DNA of 61,076 nt from Acidobacteriota bacterium (GTDB lineage Bacteria; Acidobacteriota; Terriglobia; Terriglobales; Acidobacteriaceae). A program made the translations under genes and the position numbers. Positions 9,661 to 17,802 of this stretch are shown one piece after another (position 1 is the first letter of the stretch; every line of letters starts with the position of its first letter). The stretch lies in contig JAJXWS010000006.1 in NCBI GenBank assembly GCA_021781495.1, forward strand, positions 1 through 61,076, read 5' to 3'. The notes beneath the pieces were generated by a model, which was not told where the DNA came from, ran no database searches, and saw nothing but the letters and a program-made list of their open reading frames with translations.

Positions 9661-11346
9661 CTATCGCTCTTCATCAGTGAACGCATGTTGCCACTCGTGA
9701 CCTTTGAGCTTGAATTCCGACACTCCATCAGGTGCGGGCGACACATCAATGATTCGGATCTTCAGGCTAAGCGAGTTGCCATTAAACACACTTATGCTTC
9801 GTGCGAGTGAAGCCGACTGGAACTTCTGCGGGTTGGAGTAAATCGCATCCAGGCCTTTCCAGTGGACCTTTAACAAGGTGCCGTCTGGCGCGATCCAATA
9901 CGCGCGTACGTTCTGATCGAAACTACCGTCGTCCTTGATGTAGCCGGCGTGCAGCCGGATGACGTTCGCGCCGTTAAGGTCTGCTGGCCTTACCTTCCAA
10001 TCAGCTTCGTAGGTGGTTTCGAGATCTGCGACGGGCTCGAGGAACTTGAAGACAACGCGAAGCAGGCCGACGGACCTTCCTTCCTCCAATTGATAGCGCT
10101 TTCCCCCATCTTGCGATCGTACATAACGGCTGCTGCCGAAATGTGCCTCGCGTTTCCAATGTTCGGCGTCGATCCACGTGTCTTCGTAATCGCCCTTCTC
10201 CACCTTGCCAGAAGGATCAGCCGCATCGAATTCCGCCTTCAGTGTGTATGGAGACTTACTCGCATTGCCAAGAAATTCGGCCGCGCGGAGGCTCGCTAGG
10301 TACGTCTTTGCCGGCAAGAAGTTTTCCGTCCCGGCAAGGCGGCCGGCTTTGAAAGACATGGTGATGCGAGAAACCACCTGAACCGGCTCGCCATTCACGA
10401 GTACGGGCTTGAAGCGCATGGCGGAGATCGCCTTTGACGCCGTCTCTGACACCGCATGGTTGTCCGTGACTATTGCGCCAATTTCGCGGACGATGCCTTC
10501 ACGGTCGATGGCGACAGTTGCCGTCAAGGTGCCCTCGAACGGGCCGTCCTGAATCGTCGGCCACGCTATCGGAGGTGCGCTCTCCAGATTCTTCCGACAC
10601 AGAACTTCATCCAGCAGAATCGTCTTGATCGGGTGTGGATCGGCGCCCGGGGCAGAAGCGTCGAACATTTTATCGTCCAGTTTTAAATCCCCCAGATCGG
10701 TGATCTTGGCCGTGACCTCCGGACTGCCACACAAAACCGTTCGGGCGACATGAAGGTCGTGGAACTTCTTGTAATCCCTGTAAAGCCCGCACCAACCGGG
10801 TCCTCCACCGTAAAAAAGTAGGCCGGTTGCGTCGCTGATCGCGATTGACGACCCGATGCCCTTTGTGACCTGGCCATCGGTGCTTGGGACTGACCACTGG
10901 TAATAGGTTGAGCCTGCGAGATGCTTCAAATCAGCACCAGCGACGTCCTTAAGGCGATCTTCAAGGTGAGGAACTGGATCGATCAGGGCGACGGTTAACT
11001 CACGCAGCCACTCCGGACGATAGGTACCATCGTTCTTCTGCCAAACGCGGTCGCCATTCACAATTTCAATCTGATGAAATTCGGGCGTCCGAAGTTCCTT
11101 GCGGTAACGGTCCGGAGATTGCCACCATATCTCGACTTCACCCGTACGTGAAGGATTGGTACCTCGCGACGACGCGAACGACGCTACTAGGTGAAACGGA
11201 CGAGTGCCGGGCTGATTGAGCGTGCTCCTCTTAACCGACTCCCGGACGTACGACACGTCGTCGGCAATGGAGAGAAACGGGAAAAAGGTGAGCAAAGGGA
11301 GCAGAACGATTCCAAGCCGTTTCACCATTGGGCGCCAGTTTACCAC
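9661..11346 (-). CDS. Secreted protein with duplicated domain flanking a TonB-C-like domain
   Basis: A 561-residue exported protein (signal peptide about residues 8-28; the ATG at 11328 is an equally possible start). Residues about 50-235 and 366-556 look like two copies of one domain: both begin with a PFHL/PYTLKA strand, then a D/E-rich strand, a Trp-X-X-hydrophobic-Lys-X-Glu segment (SPDRYRKELR and DAEHWKREAHF), and later a WKV/W-hydrophobic strand, reminiscent of LolA-like lipoprotein carriers. Between them (about 265-335) is a domain with the DREGIVREI, ASKAISAMRFKPVLVNGEPV pattern of the TonB C-terminal domain. The arrangement suggests an outer-membrane or periplasmic assembly role, but no function is known. 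It is transcribed alone, minus strand. Confidence 0.75.
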   Translation of the reverse strand: MVNWRPMVKRLGIVLLPLLTFFPFLSIADDVSYVRESVKRSTLNQPGTRPFHLVASFASSRGTNPSRTGEVEIWWQSPDRYRKELRTPEFHQIEIVNGDRVWQKNDGTYRPEWLRELTVALIDPVPHLEDRLKDVAGADLKHLAGSTYYQWSVPSTDGQVTKGIGSSIAISDATGLLFYGGGPGWCGLYRDYKKFHDLHVARTVLCGSPEVTAKITDLGDLKLDDKMFDASAPGADPHPIKTILLDEVLCRKNLESAPPIAWPTIQDGPFEGTLTATVAIDREGIVREIGAIVTDNHAVSETASKAISAMRFKPVLVNGEPVQVVSRITMSFKAGRLAGTENFLPAKTYLASLRAAEFLGNASKSPYTLKAEFDAADPSGKVEKGDYEDTWIDAEHWKREAHFGSSRYVRSQDGGKRYQLEEGRSVGLLRVVFKFLEPVADLETTYEADWKVRPADLNGANVIRLHAGYIKDDGSFDQNVRAYWIAPDGTLLKVHWKGLDAIYSNPQKFQSASLARSISVFNGNSLSLKIRIIDVSPAPDGVSEFKLKGHEWQHAFTDEER

Positions 11347-11509
11347 GATCGATCTTGAACTGAATTGTCGGCATTATGAATCGCGAAGTAGCTGCGACAA
11401 AGCGGACTTTCCCACCTCGCTTGGAAAGCGCTGCGCATTTCCCACTTTTCCACAGCTTTGACGGCTGCAATCGAAGCATAAATGTTCACGCTTCTAAGAT
11501 AGGTCGACC

Positions 11510-11977
11510 CTAGAAGGGAATATCGTCGTCCGAAATCTCGGTTGCCTGCGCGTAGTCGTCCTGTCCCGCCTGCGAACGCTGGTCAAAGCTCGCCGCGGAC
11601 CCCGATTGCCGGCTGTATCCACCGGAGCCTGCGCCTTCATCGCGCCCCGAAAGCAGCGAGAGATCATTCACGATAATCTCGGTACGATAGCGCTTCGCGC
11701 CGGTCTCCTTGTCATCCCAGCTCCGCGTCTGGATCTTGCCCTCAACGTAGAGCTTGGTGCCCTTCTTCACATAGTCGCGGACGATCTCAGCCAGTCGTGA
11801 AAAGGCAACTAGGTTGTGCCACTCCGTGCGATCCTGCCAGTTGCCCTGCGCATCCTTCTGGCGATCGGTCGTGGCCAGCGTAAAGTTGGCCACCATGGTG
11901 CCGCCGCCCGTGGAGCGGATTTCAGGATCTTTTCCCACATTGCCCAAAAGAATAACTTTATTGACTGATTTCGCCAT
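11510..11977 (-). CDS. ssb: Single-stranded DNA-binding protein
   Basis: A 155-residue SSB. The OB-fold occupies residues 1-110 (start MAKSVNKVILLGNVGKDPE, then ANFTLATTDR and EWHNLVAF with the conserved aromatic residues that stack on DNA). A Gly/Ser/Gln-rich linker leads to the acidic C-terminal tip DDDIPF that recruits replication and repair partners. The ATG at 11977 follows GGAGAG at the right distance; the frame extension to 12088 is rejected. It is the last gene of a minus-strand run behind the heme O synthase cluster, 40 bp after the 95-aa membrane protein, so co-transcription is possible. Confidence 0.97.
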   Translation of the reverse strand: MAKSVNKVILLGNVGKDPEIRSTGGGTMVANFTLATTDRQKDAQGNWQDRTEWHNLVAFSRLAEIVRDYVKKGTKLYVEGKIQTRSWDDKETGAKRYRTEIIVNDLSLLSGRDEGAGSGGYSRQSGSAASFDQRSQAGQDDYAQATEISDDDIPF

Positions 11978-12017
11978 GTTCGTGTGCTCTCCAGTAAGCA
12001 GAAAGAATATCAGACCG

Positions 12018-12305
12018 TCAGCCCCGCCGAGCCATCGAGCGGCGGCGCATCCATTTCGCCACGCCCAGCGCCAACAGCAGCCCGCCAAAGGGGAGACACA
12101 TCAACGCGACAATCAGCGCAAACCAGCCGGTATTCGTGTGCGCGCCCGTGCGGGAAAAGCCGCCCAGAACTGTCTGCAGCAGAATCACCGCCAGCAGCCC
12201 TGACACCACCATCCATCCGCCCCATTGCAGAAGCTGGCGCGTACCATCTTCGGGCATCGCGGCTCGCACACTTGCAGCGTTCGGCGTGGAGCGGCTGGGA
12301 GTCAT
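12018..12305 (-). CDS. Small two-helix membrane protein, unknown
   Basis: A 95-residue membrane protein with two predicted helices (about residues 25-50 and 60-80) joined by a short GGFSRTGAHTNTGW loop and ending in a basic RRR tail, which suggests the C-terminus is cytoplasmic. I do not recognise a named family. The ATG at 12305 starts 4 nt after the DUF420 stop codon, so translation is probably coupled; a GTG at 12308 overlaps the same site. Its place behind ctaB and the DUF420 gene makes a role in cytochrome oxidase assembly or heme delivery a reasonable guess by context only. Confidence 0.65.
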   Translation of the reverse strand: MTPSRSTPNAASVRAAMPEDGTRQLLQWGGWMVVSGLLAVILLQTVLGGFSRTGAHTNTGWFALIVALMCLPFGGLLLALGVAKWMRRRSMARRG

Positions 12306-12309
12306 CACT

Positions 12310-12867
12310 CTATCCTTGCGCCAGGCGCAACATTACATACGTGATCACGCCGGTCACCGATACATAGAGCCACAGCGGAAACGTCCACCGGGCCACCTTG
12401 CGATGCTGCGGAATCCGTCCGCTCAAGGAAAAGAAGAAGGTCACCAGCACCAGCGGCAGCGCCACCGTTGCCAGCACAATGTGGCTCGCCAGCAGCATCA
12501 GATAGAACGTGCGAAAAGCGGCGTGCACGGGATAGCGCACGTCTCCGTGCAGCGCATGATGCAGGATGTATCCCACCAGAAACAGCGTGGAAAATCCAAA
12601 CGCGGTCATCATCGACGCGCGATGCGCCTCGATTTTCCGGGCGTGAATGAATGTGAATCCAATCAGCAGTGCCGTTGCGGAAAGCCCGTTCAGCAAAGCA
12701 TTCAGCGGCGGCAAAAATGCAAATCGCACGCTGCCGGCATCGCTTGCCGGATGAATGTAAATTAGCCAGAACAGAAATGCCGTAGCCGCCACGCTGATGC
12801 CAAGGATCACGGCTATCGCAGTGCGTGTGCCCGCAGGAGAACTCGACGTGGAAGTGGTCGTCGTCAT
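12310..12867 (-). CDS. DUF420 membrane protein (CtaM/YozB-like)
   Basis: A 185-residue, five-helix membrane protein of the DUF420 family. Helices lie at about 16-37, 52-73, 85-108, 125-150 and 160-182, with conserved histidines at the membrane edges (FIHARKIEAHR, LHHALHG, SHIVLA). In Bacillus subtilis the family member YozB/CtaM is needed for assembly of caa3/heme A-type cytochrome oxidases. That role fits its place directly after heme O synthase (6-bp gap). The histidine pattern is compatible with heme or copper handling, which is inferred. The start ATG at 12867 is used; an alternative frame of similar length overlapping this gene is a shadow. Confidence 0.85.
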   Translation of the reverse strand: MTTTTSTSSSPAGTRTAIAVILGISVAATAFLFWLIYIHPASDAGSVRFAFLPPLNALLNGLSATALLIGFTFIHARKIEAHRASMMTAFGFSTLFLVGYILHHALHGDVRYPVHAAFRTFYLMLLASHIVLATVALPLVLVTFFFSLSGRIPQHRKVARWTFPLWLYVSVTGVITYVMLRLAQG

Positions 12868-12873
12868 GGTGCC

Positions 12874-13884
12874 TCAATGTGCCGCAATGGCGCAAAGCAT
12901 CAACGTCGTCATCAAAAGCGGAAGATAAATGACGCTGACCTTCAGCAGATCACGCGCCAACATCCTGCTCTCTGTATCCGAAGTAGCCTTGAGAATCCGC
13001 GCAAAGCGGATGGTGTAGGCCAGGTAGAACAGTCCCAGGGCAGTGGCCAGCACCGCATAGGTTGTGCCCGCCATGCCCAGCTTCCACGGAGCCAGGCTCA
13101 CCGGGATCATCAATACTGCGTAGAACAGGGCCTCTGCCACGGTTGAAAGCCCATCGGGCTGCGCCACCGGCAGCATGCGAATCCCCGCGCGCGCATACTC
13201 CTCGCGATACATCCAGGAGATCGCCATGAAATGCGGAAATTGCCACACAAATAGAATCGCGAACAGCGCCACGGCCGGCCACTCAATGCGCCCGCGAGCG
13301 GCTGTCCAGCCCAGCATCGGTCCCATCGCTCCGGGGAACGCCCCGATGAACGTCGCCAGTGTCGTTACGCGCTTCAACGGCGTGTACACCGCAACGTACG
13401 TGAATGCCGTGAGCAGTGCCAGGGAAACGGTGAGCAGATTGGTATGCAGCGCCAGCCAGATTCCGCCCAACGCAAGCGCACTAATGCCGGCAAGTATGCC
13501 TTCCAGCAGCGTGAACCGCCCTGTCGGTAGCGGCCTGTCGGCCGTCCGCCGCATCAGCGCATCCGATGTCCGCTCCAGCGCCTGGTTCAGCGCGCCTGAG
13601 CCAGCCGACACCAGGCCAATGCCGAACAGCGTGTCCAGCAGCCCACGTTGCAGGCTTGAGATATCGGACTGCATCGAGCCCAGGTAAAAACCCGCCCAGC
13701 CCGTCACCACCACCATGCCCGTGACGCGCACCTTGAACAACTCGCGGAAGTCATGAATCAACGTCGCCGTCGTGCCGGGGCTCGGCGCGTGGATGGGATG
13801 ATGCCCATGCAGCGACGCATGCGCGTGGCTTTCATTTGGCGCGGCAAGCTCTGCCGAAGCGGTGGCTTGGGAAACGGGAGTCAT
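12874..13884 (-). CDS. ctaB: Heme O synthase (protoheme IX farnesyltransferase)
   Basis: A 336-residue UbiA-family prenyltransferase that adds a farnesyl group to heme B, giving heme O for terminal oxidases. The first aspartate-rich-type motif is in NQALERTSDALMRRTADRPL, and the loop pattern RPLPTGRFT matches CtaB/CyoE; a second motif is near the WQFPHFMAISWMYREEY segment. Nine hydrophobic segments are visible. The N-terminus carries an unusual extension of about 45 residues with six histidines between residues 20 and 32 (H20, H22, H26, H28, H29, H32), absent in E. coli CyoE. It heads the ctaB-DUF420-small membrane protein group on the minus strand; other cytochrome oxidase genes are not in the window. 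Confidence 0.95.
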   Translation of the reverse strand: MTPVSQATASAELAAPNESHAHASLHGHHPIHAPSPGTTATLIHDFRELFKVRVTGMVVVTGWAGFYLGSMQSDISSLQRGLLDTLFGIGLVSAGSGALNQALERTSDALMRRTADRPLPTGRFTLLEGILAGISALALGGIWLALHTNLLTVSLALLTAFTYVAVYTPLKRVTTLATFIGAFPGAMGPMLGWTAARGRIEWPAVALFAILFVWQFPHFMAISWMYREEYARAGIRMLPVAQPDGLSTVAEALFYAVLMIPVSLAPWKLGMAGTTYAVLATALGLFYLAYTIRFARILKATSDTESRMLARDLLKVSVIYLPLLMTTLMLCAIAAH

Positions 13885-13908
13885 GGATAGGTTTGGGACC
13901 TCTGCAGC

Positions 13909-13946
13909 ATTGCCCGGGGCAATACCGCACCTGTATCTGATGATAC
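13909..13946. promoter_or_regulatory. Two dyad symmetries upstream of ctaB
   Basis: ATTGCCC-G-GGGCAAT at 13909-13923 is a perfect dyad and GTATC-TGAT-GATAC at 13933-13946 is a second. Both lie in the 87 bp between aroK and ctaB, 25-60 bp upstream of the ctaB start on the minus strand. The first has too small a centre to be a simple terminator. They could be operator sites or mRNA hairpins at the aroK 3' end. Confidence 0.35.
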
Positions 13947-13971
13947 CAAGTGCGCGCGACCCGCAGGGCGC

Positions 13972-14505
13972 TTACAGCCCCGCAGCCTGCACAATGGCGT
14001 CAGCCACCTGCTCCGGCGTCAGCGCATCCACGGCAATACTCACATGCGCGGTGCGGTAGAGCGGCATCCGCCGATGGTAGCGGTTCGCCAGGTTTGCCTG
14101 GTCTGCCAGCACCGGACGCGTATGCTCGGTTCCCTTGCACCGCTCCAGCGTTGTGGTCAGTTCCACCTCCAGGTGAACCAGCAGCGTGCGGGGGGCCTGC
14201 AAGAGCAGATCGCGCGTCTCAGTCCGCTCAATGGCGCCGCCGCCTAGTGCCAGCACCAGAGCATCCTCGGCCCCCAGCCGGGCAATGGTCGCGTGTTCGC
14301 GGTCGCGAAATGCCGGTTCCCCAAAGCGGGCAAACAGATCGGCAATCGTGGTCCCGGCTTCAGCCTCGATTACCTCATCCACATCCAAGAAACGCCAGCC
14401 CAGCCGCTGCGCCACCAGCGGCCCCACCGTGCTCTTGCCCGAGCCCATAAAACCTGTCAGAACAATGCGGCGGATGCCGGTAGCCGAGTGCGTTTGCGTA
14501 TCCAT
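13972..14505 (-). CDS. aroK: Shikimate kinase
   Basis: A 177-residue cytoplasmic kinase that phosphorylates shikimate at the 3-hydroxyl in the aromatic amino acid pathway. The P-loop is GFMGSGKST (18-26), followed by the shikimate-binding FLDVDEVIEAEAG and FRDREH motifs and the Gly-rich LALGGGAI; the lid is in ARPVL-like HTRPVLAD. The ATG at 14505 begins MDTQTHS; an upstream in-frame TTG at 14511 is less likely. The C-terminal domain continues to the stop without truncation, and length fits the AroK/AroL family. Flanked by a DMT exporter upstream and ctaB downstream, all minus strand; no other aromatic-pathway gene is adjacent. Confidence 0.96.
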   Translation of the reverse strand: MDTQTHSATGIRRIVLTGFMGSGKSTVGPLVAQRLGWRFLDVDEVIEAEAGTTIADLFARFGEPAFRDREHATIARLGAEDALVLALGGGAIERTETRDLLLQAPRTLLVHLEVELTTTLERCKGTEHTRPVLADQANLANRYHRRMPLYRTAHVSIAVDALTPEQVADAIVQAAGL

Positions 14506-14583
14506 CGTCAAGAAAGCAGGCCTTTCGTGCCCGGGAGGCGGACTCTTATCTCCAAGTTTATAGGCAACACGCCGACCCGGCGT

Positions 14584-15003
14584 TCAGCCCAGGACCATCA
14601 CCATCGCCCCTGCCGTAATCAGGAGTCCACCCGCCACCACTGGCACCGTCAGCCGCTCCCCCAGCAGCAGCCAGGCAAACACCATCACCATTGGCACGCT
14701 CAGCTTGTCCAGCGGCGCCACACGCGAAGCTGGTCCCAGTTGCAGAGCCCGGAAATAGCAGAGCCACGACAGTCCCGTCGCCACTCCGGACAGCGTAAGA
14801 AACAGCATTGTCCGCCGGTCCAGCAGACGAATCTCTCCATGCTTGCCCAGCGCCAGCGCAATCGCCCACGTAAATACCACCACCACGCTGGTGCGAATCG
14901 CAGTCGCCAGGTTGGAGTCGACATGTGCCACGCCCACCTTGGCCAGCAGGGCAGTGGCGGCAGCAAAAACCCCGGAAAGCAGCGCCCATCCAATCCAGTT
15001 CAT
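14584..15003 (-). CDS. EamA-family transporter, single-domain
   Basis: A 139-residue integral membrane protein of the drug/metabolite transporter superfamily, the single-EamA-domain type with five predicted helices. It shows the EamA hallmarks: an N-terminal helix starting MNWIGWALLSG, an Ala/Gly-rich helix, and the closing GERLTVPVVAGGLLITAG motif. Single-domain members probably act as dimers. Substrate is unknown. I used the ATG at 15003 (first Met of the membrane part); a much longer frame to 15618 runs through lptE and is an artefact. It is divergent from lptE, 54 bp apart. Confidence 0.85.
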   Translation of the reverse strand: MNWIGWALLSGVFAAATALLAKVGVAHVDSNLATAIRTSVVVVFTWAIALALGKHGEIRLLDRRTMLFLTLSGVATGLSWLCYFRALQLGPASRVAPLDKLSVPMVMVFAWLLLGERLTVPVVAGGLLITAGAMVMVLG

Positions 15004-15057
15004 ATTCGATATGGTACGGCGCGCCTCACACCCGCCGTTGGATACACTGGAACTGTC

Positions 15058-15579
15058 ATGCGCCTGCTCCCATTTGCCTCGCTTGCCGCCGCCCTGCTTG
15101 GGCTGGCCGGCTGCGGTTATCACACGCTCGGCGCGGCCACGCATCTGCCGCCTGACGCCCATACCCTGTCCGTGCCAGTCTTCTCCACGCACACGGAGGC
15201 CTACCACACTGAGGCGTTGATGACCAACGCGGTCATTCGCGAGTTTGCCAGCCGCACGCGCCTGCGCGTTACGCCGGCTGAAGACGGCAACCCCGACCTC
15301 ATCCTGCACGGCACCATCCTGCAGGAGGCCGCTGCACCGCTCACGTACAACACCTCCACGCAGCAGTCCTCCAGCTTTCTCATCACGCTGGTTGCGTCGG
15401 TCAAGCTCACGGACCGCGACGGCAAGGTGCTTTACGAGAACAAGAACTACGTCTTCCGCCAGCAGTACCAGGCCACGACAGACCTGCCCACATTCCTCGA
15501 CGAGAGCCCCGCGGCAGAACAGCGCCTTTCGCGCGACTTTGCGCGCCAACTGGTCGCCGACATACTCGAGGGGCTTTAG
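15058..15579 (+). CDS. lptE: LPS-assembly lipoprotein LptE
   Basis: A 173-residue outer-membrane lipoprotein that plugs the LptD barrel and helps insert lipopolysaccharide. It begins with a signal peptide and lipobox LAGC (Cys19), then the characteristic GYHTLG start of LptE, a strand containing PVFSTHTEAYHTEALMTNAVIREF, DLILHGTI, and a C-terminal ADILEGL. This pattern is the LptE/RlpB family. Its presence shows that the organism builds an LPS-containing outer membrane. In E. coli lptE precedes holA, and the same order occurs here, although 480 bp separate them. The ATG at 15058 follows ACACTGGAACTGTC. Confidence 0.9.
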   Translation: MRLLPFASLAAALLGLAGCGYHTLGAATHLPPDAHTLSVPVFSTHTEAYHTEALMTNAVIREFASRTRLRVTPAEDGNPDLILHGTILQEAAAPLTYNTSTQQSSSFLITLVASVKLTDRDGKVLYENKNYVFRQQYQATTDLPTFLDESPAAEQRLSRDFARQLVADILEGL

Positions 15580-16059
15580 AGGATGTGAGTGGCGCAGAGT
15601 GGAGGAACCCGGCGCCATTCACATCGTGGGGGAGTTACTGCTTCTATCGAGCCGCTGCCTTGTCAACATCCAGCTCGACCATGCATCCATCAGGGGTGGT
15701 GGGACGCATGATATCCCTTCCGGAAGCCGGGGGCGACTGGGAAGGAATATGCCTGCGGAACAGGCTGGACCCAGTCTAGCCATACCCCATGCACACATCC
15801 TTTAAAAACGCCCTGAATCTCTGCTTCTGACGTTACCGGAGTCCCTATAAATCAGATAGAAAGCTTGTTACTTAACTCATTCGTTAACCCACTTCCCATT
15901 GTGCTTTAAGCCTCCCATCCAGTGCGCTATTGCCGCTCCGTCTTTGTTGCCCCGTTGCAGATTCAGGCAACCCTCGTTCACCCAGGCTGGCAGCAGGCCG
16001 CCGGGAACGATATTCTGGAGCGGCATGTTCGTCCCACCCCATTGCCGGAGAATCCACCC
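15580..16059. other. 480-bp stretch between lptE and holA
   Basis: No convincing gene. It contains a dyad TTAAC-N6-GTTAA at 15872-15887 in an AT-rich segment. A 43-codon open frame on the minus strand (15644-15775) reads like a gene tail but has no good start. Nothing else was seen. Confidence 0.4.
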
Positions 16060-17226
16060 ATGAGCGGCTCACGATGGGGCGCAGGATTTGCCGCTGTGGC
16101 CCGTTTTGTTGCGGAGATCGAGGCTGCGGCTGCCGGCAGCGGACAGCTCCGTCCCGGCTACGTCCTCGCCGGCGACGAGATGTTTCTCCTCGACCGCTGC
16201 CGAGCCGCCGTCCTCAAGGCCTTTGTTCCGAATGACCTGAAGGATTTTTGCCTCTCTGACCTGGACCTGAGCAACACCACAATCTTTGAGGTCCTTGATC
16301 GGGCCCAGACTCCATCCCTGATGGCGCCGTTCCAGGTGATTTTTGTGCGCAACGTGCGCCAGCTTTACACCCGCGGTGCCAAAAAGGAAGAGTTTGCCAC
16401 GCTTGACCGTTACTTCCGCTCGCCCAATCCGCAGGCACTGCTCCTGTTCGTTGCCGACTTTCTCCACATCCCTTCGGATATCCGGCGCATGGAATTGGAC
16501 GACAAAAACCGCTTCGAACGCCTAAATGAGACGCTGGGGCAGCACTGTGGCATGATTGAGCTGGCCCGCGTGAATGAGGATGACGCCATGCGCTGGGCCG
16601 TCTCTACCGCGCAGCAAGCGGACACCCGGCTGGAGCCCGACGCCGCCCGGGAACTGGTGGATGCCCTCGGCGCCGATATGATGCTCATCGCATCTGAGCT
16701 GGAAAAGCTGCTGCTCTACACCCTCGGGCGCGGCCGTATCACCCTCGGTGACGTTGAGACCATGGTCCTCGGCGCCAAGCAGCGCTCCCTCTATGAGCTC
16801 ACAGACGCCATCAGCGCCCGTAACCAGGCCCGCGCGCTCGCTCTGCTGCAAGGACTCCTAAACACCTCTGACGCTGGCGAAGACGCCGCCATCGGCCATC
16901 TCTACATGCTGGCCAAAACCTTCCGCCAGATGCTCGTAATCCTGGAGAAGAACGTGCGCGACTCGCGGGCCATCTGGCAGGCGCTCTGGCAGGGCTTTCG
17001 AATGCCGCCCTTCGCCGCAGATGATCTCATCCGCCAGGCTCGCCGCTACAAGAGCCGTCGCGAGCTTACCCGCGCCCTCCGTCTGATTGCCCGCGCCGAC
17101 CTCGAACTGCGGTCCTCGCCGCCGGACAAGCGTCTCGTGCTGGAAAAACTCATCTACGATCTCGCTTCAGAGCCCAGAGGCAGCTCATCCTCATGGGCCT
17201 CTGTTCAGCTCTCTCTGGAAGCCTGA
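16060..17226 (+). CDS. holA: DNA polymerase III subunit delta
   Basis: A 388-residue delta subunit of the clamp loader, which opens the sliding clamp. The N-terminal AAA+-like fold starts with GYVLAGDEMFLLDRC, followed by FVRNVRQLYTRGAKKEE and the central helical domain with LEKLLLYTLGRGRITLGDVE, then the C-terminal collar domain RRYKSRRELTRALRLIARADLELRSS, a signature shared with E. coli HolA. There is no P-loop, as expected for delta. The ATG at 16060 has GGAG 9 nt upstream; the frame extension to 15922 is rejected. It sits downstream of lptE as in proteobacteria. The C-terminus runs beyond the collar by some 20 residues. Confidence 0.92.
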   Translation: MSGSRWGAGFAAVARFVAEIEAAAAGSGQLRPGYVLAGDEMFLLDRCRAAVLKAFVPNDLKDFCLSDLDLSNTTIFEVLDRAQTPSLMAPFQVIFVRNVRQLYTRGAKKEEFATLDRYFRSPNPQALLLFVADFLHIPSDIRRMELDDKNRFERLNETLGQHCGMIELARVNEDDAMRWAVSTAQQADTRLEPDAARELVDALGADMMLIASELEKLLLYTLGRGRITLGDVETMVLGAKQRSLYELTDAISARNQARALALLQGLLNTSDAGEDAAIGHLYMLAKTFRQMLVILEKNVRDSRAIWQALWQGFRMPPFAADDLIRQARRYKSRRELTRALRLIARADLELRSSPPDKRLVLEKLIYDLASEPRGSSSSWASVQLSLEA

Positions 17227-17245
17227 ACCGCTGCAAAGCTCTGGA

Positions 17246-17653
17246 TTATCGGATTCCGTGGTCGTTCAGCCATGGCCCGAAGGCATGATCGTCCTTCTGG
17301 ATGTGCTGGGTCAGCCAGTCCCGCAGGAAGTGGAGCAGGTGCACGCTCACTGCAATCTCGCCTCGCTCCAGGCGCTCATAATAGTCCTCCACCTGCCGGG
17401 CAAGAATATGATGCTGCAGCTGATGGAGAGCGAGCCCCGGATATTGGGCGGCTTGCATCAGACTTTCTTCGTGGGAAAAGTGGATCCGCGCGTAACGCAG
17501 CAACCGTTCCAGCAGCCGGCCGGTCACACACATCGCCTGCCCTTTCGTCATCGCGTCGTACAGCTCGTTCAGCAACTCCACCAGTACGCCATGCTGCTTG
17601 TCGATTGACCGAACGCCAACGGAAAGGCTGTCATTCCAGGTAACCAGCGCCAT
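17246..17653 (-). CDS. Bacteriohemerythrin (first of two)
   Basis: A 135-residue di-iron oxygen-binding protein. All seven ligands are in place: H21, H58, E62, H77, H81, H117 and D122, the same numbering as in the Methylococcus protein. The conserved start is MALVTWNDSLSVGVRSIDKQH; motifs HFSHEE, HQLQHH and HIQKDD follow. The family binds O2 reversibly between the two irons and is thought to supply or sense oxygen. The ATG at 17653 fits the family start; an upstream extension to 17683 is rejected. It lies 149 bp downstream of a paralogue of the same length on the same strand. Confidence 0.93.
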   Translation of the reverse strand: MALVTWNDSLSVGVRSIDKQHGVLVELLNELYDAMTKGQAMCVTGRLLERLLRYARIHFSHEESLMQAAQYPGLALHQLQHHILARQVEDYYERLERGEIAVSVHLLHFLRDWLTQHIQKDDHAFGPWLNDHGIR

Positions 17654-17802
17654 GCCTGCCCTCTCCAGCCGGGATCCCGGCAAGAGAGTTATCGACCGCC
17701 TGTGCCATCTGTTGCATGGAAATCACGGTGGGAAGGAAGCGCTGCCGTGCCGGAAGAGGAAAGGGGGAGTGGGGGGAGGGATGCCCCCGGACAGTCTCTG
17801 GT

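Noticed and set aside
14584..15618. Long minus-strand frame that would fuse 200 extra residues to the small EamA protein
   Set aside because: The extra part is antisense to lptE; the membrane domain starts at the ATG at 15003.
15644..15775. Minus-strand 43-codon open frame reading like the tail of a gene (MRPTTPDGCMVELDVDKA)
   Set aside because: It looks protein-like but has only a 21-codon version with ATG, no ribosome site and no upstream partner; at most a gene remnant.
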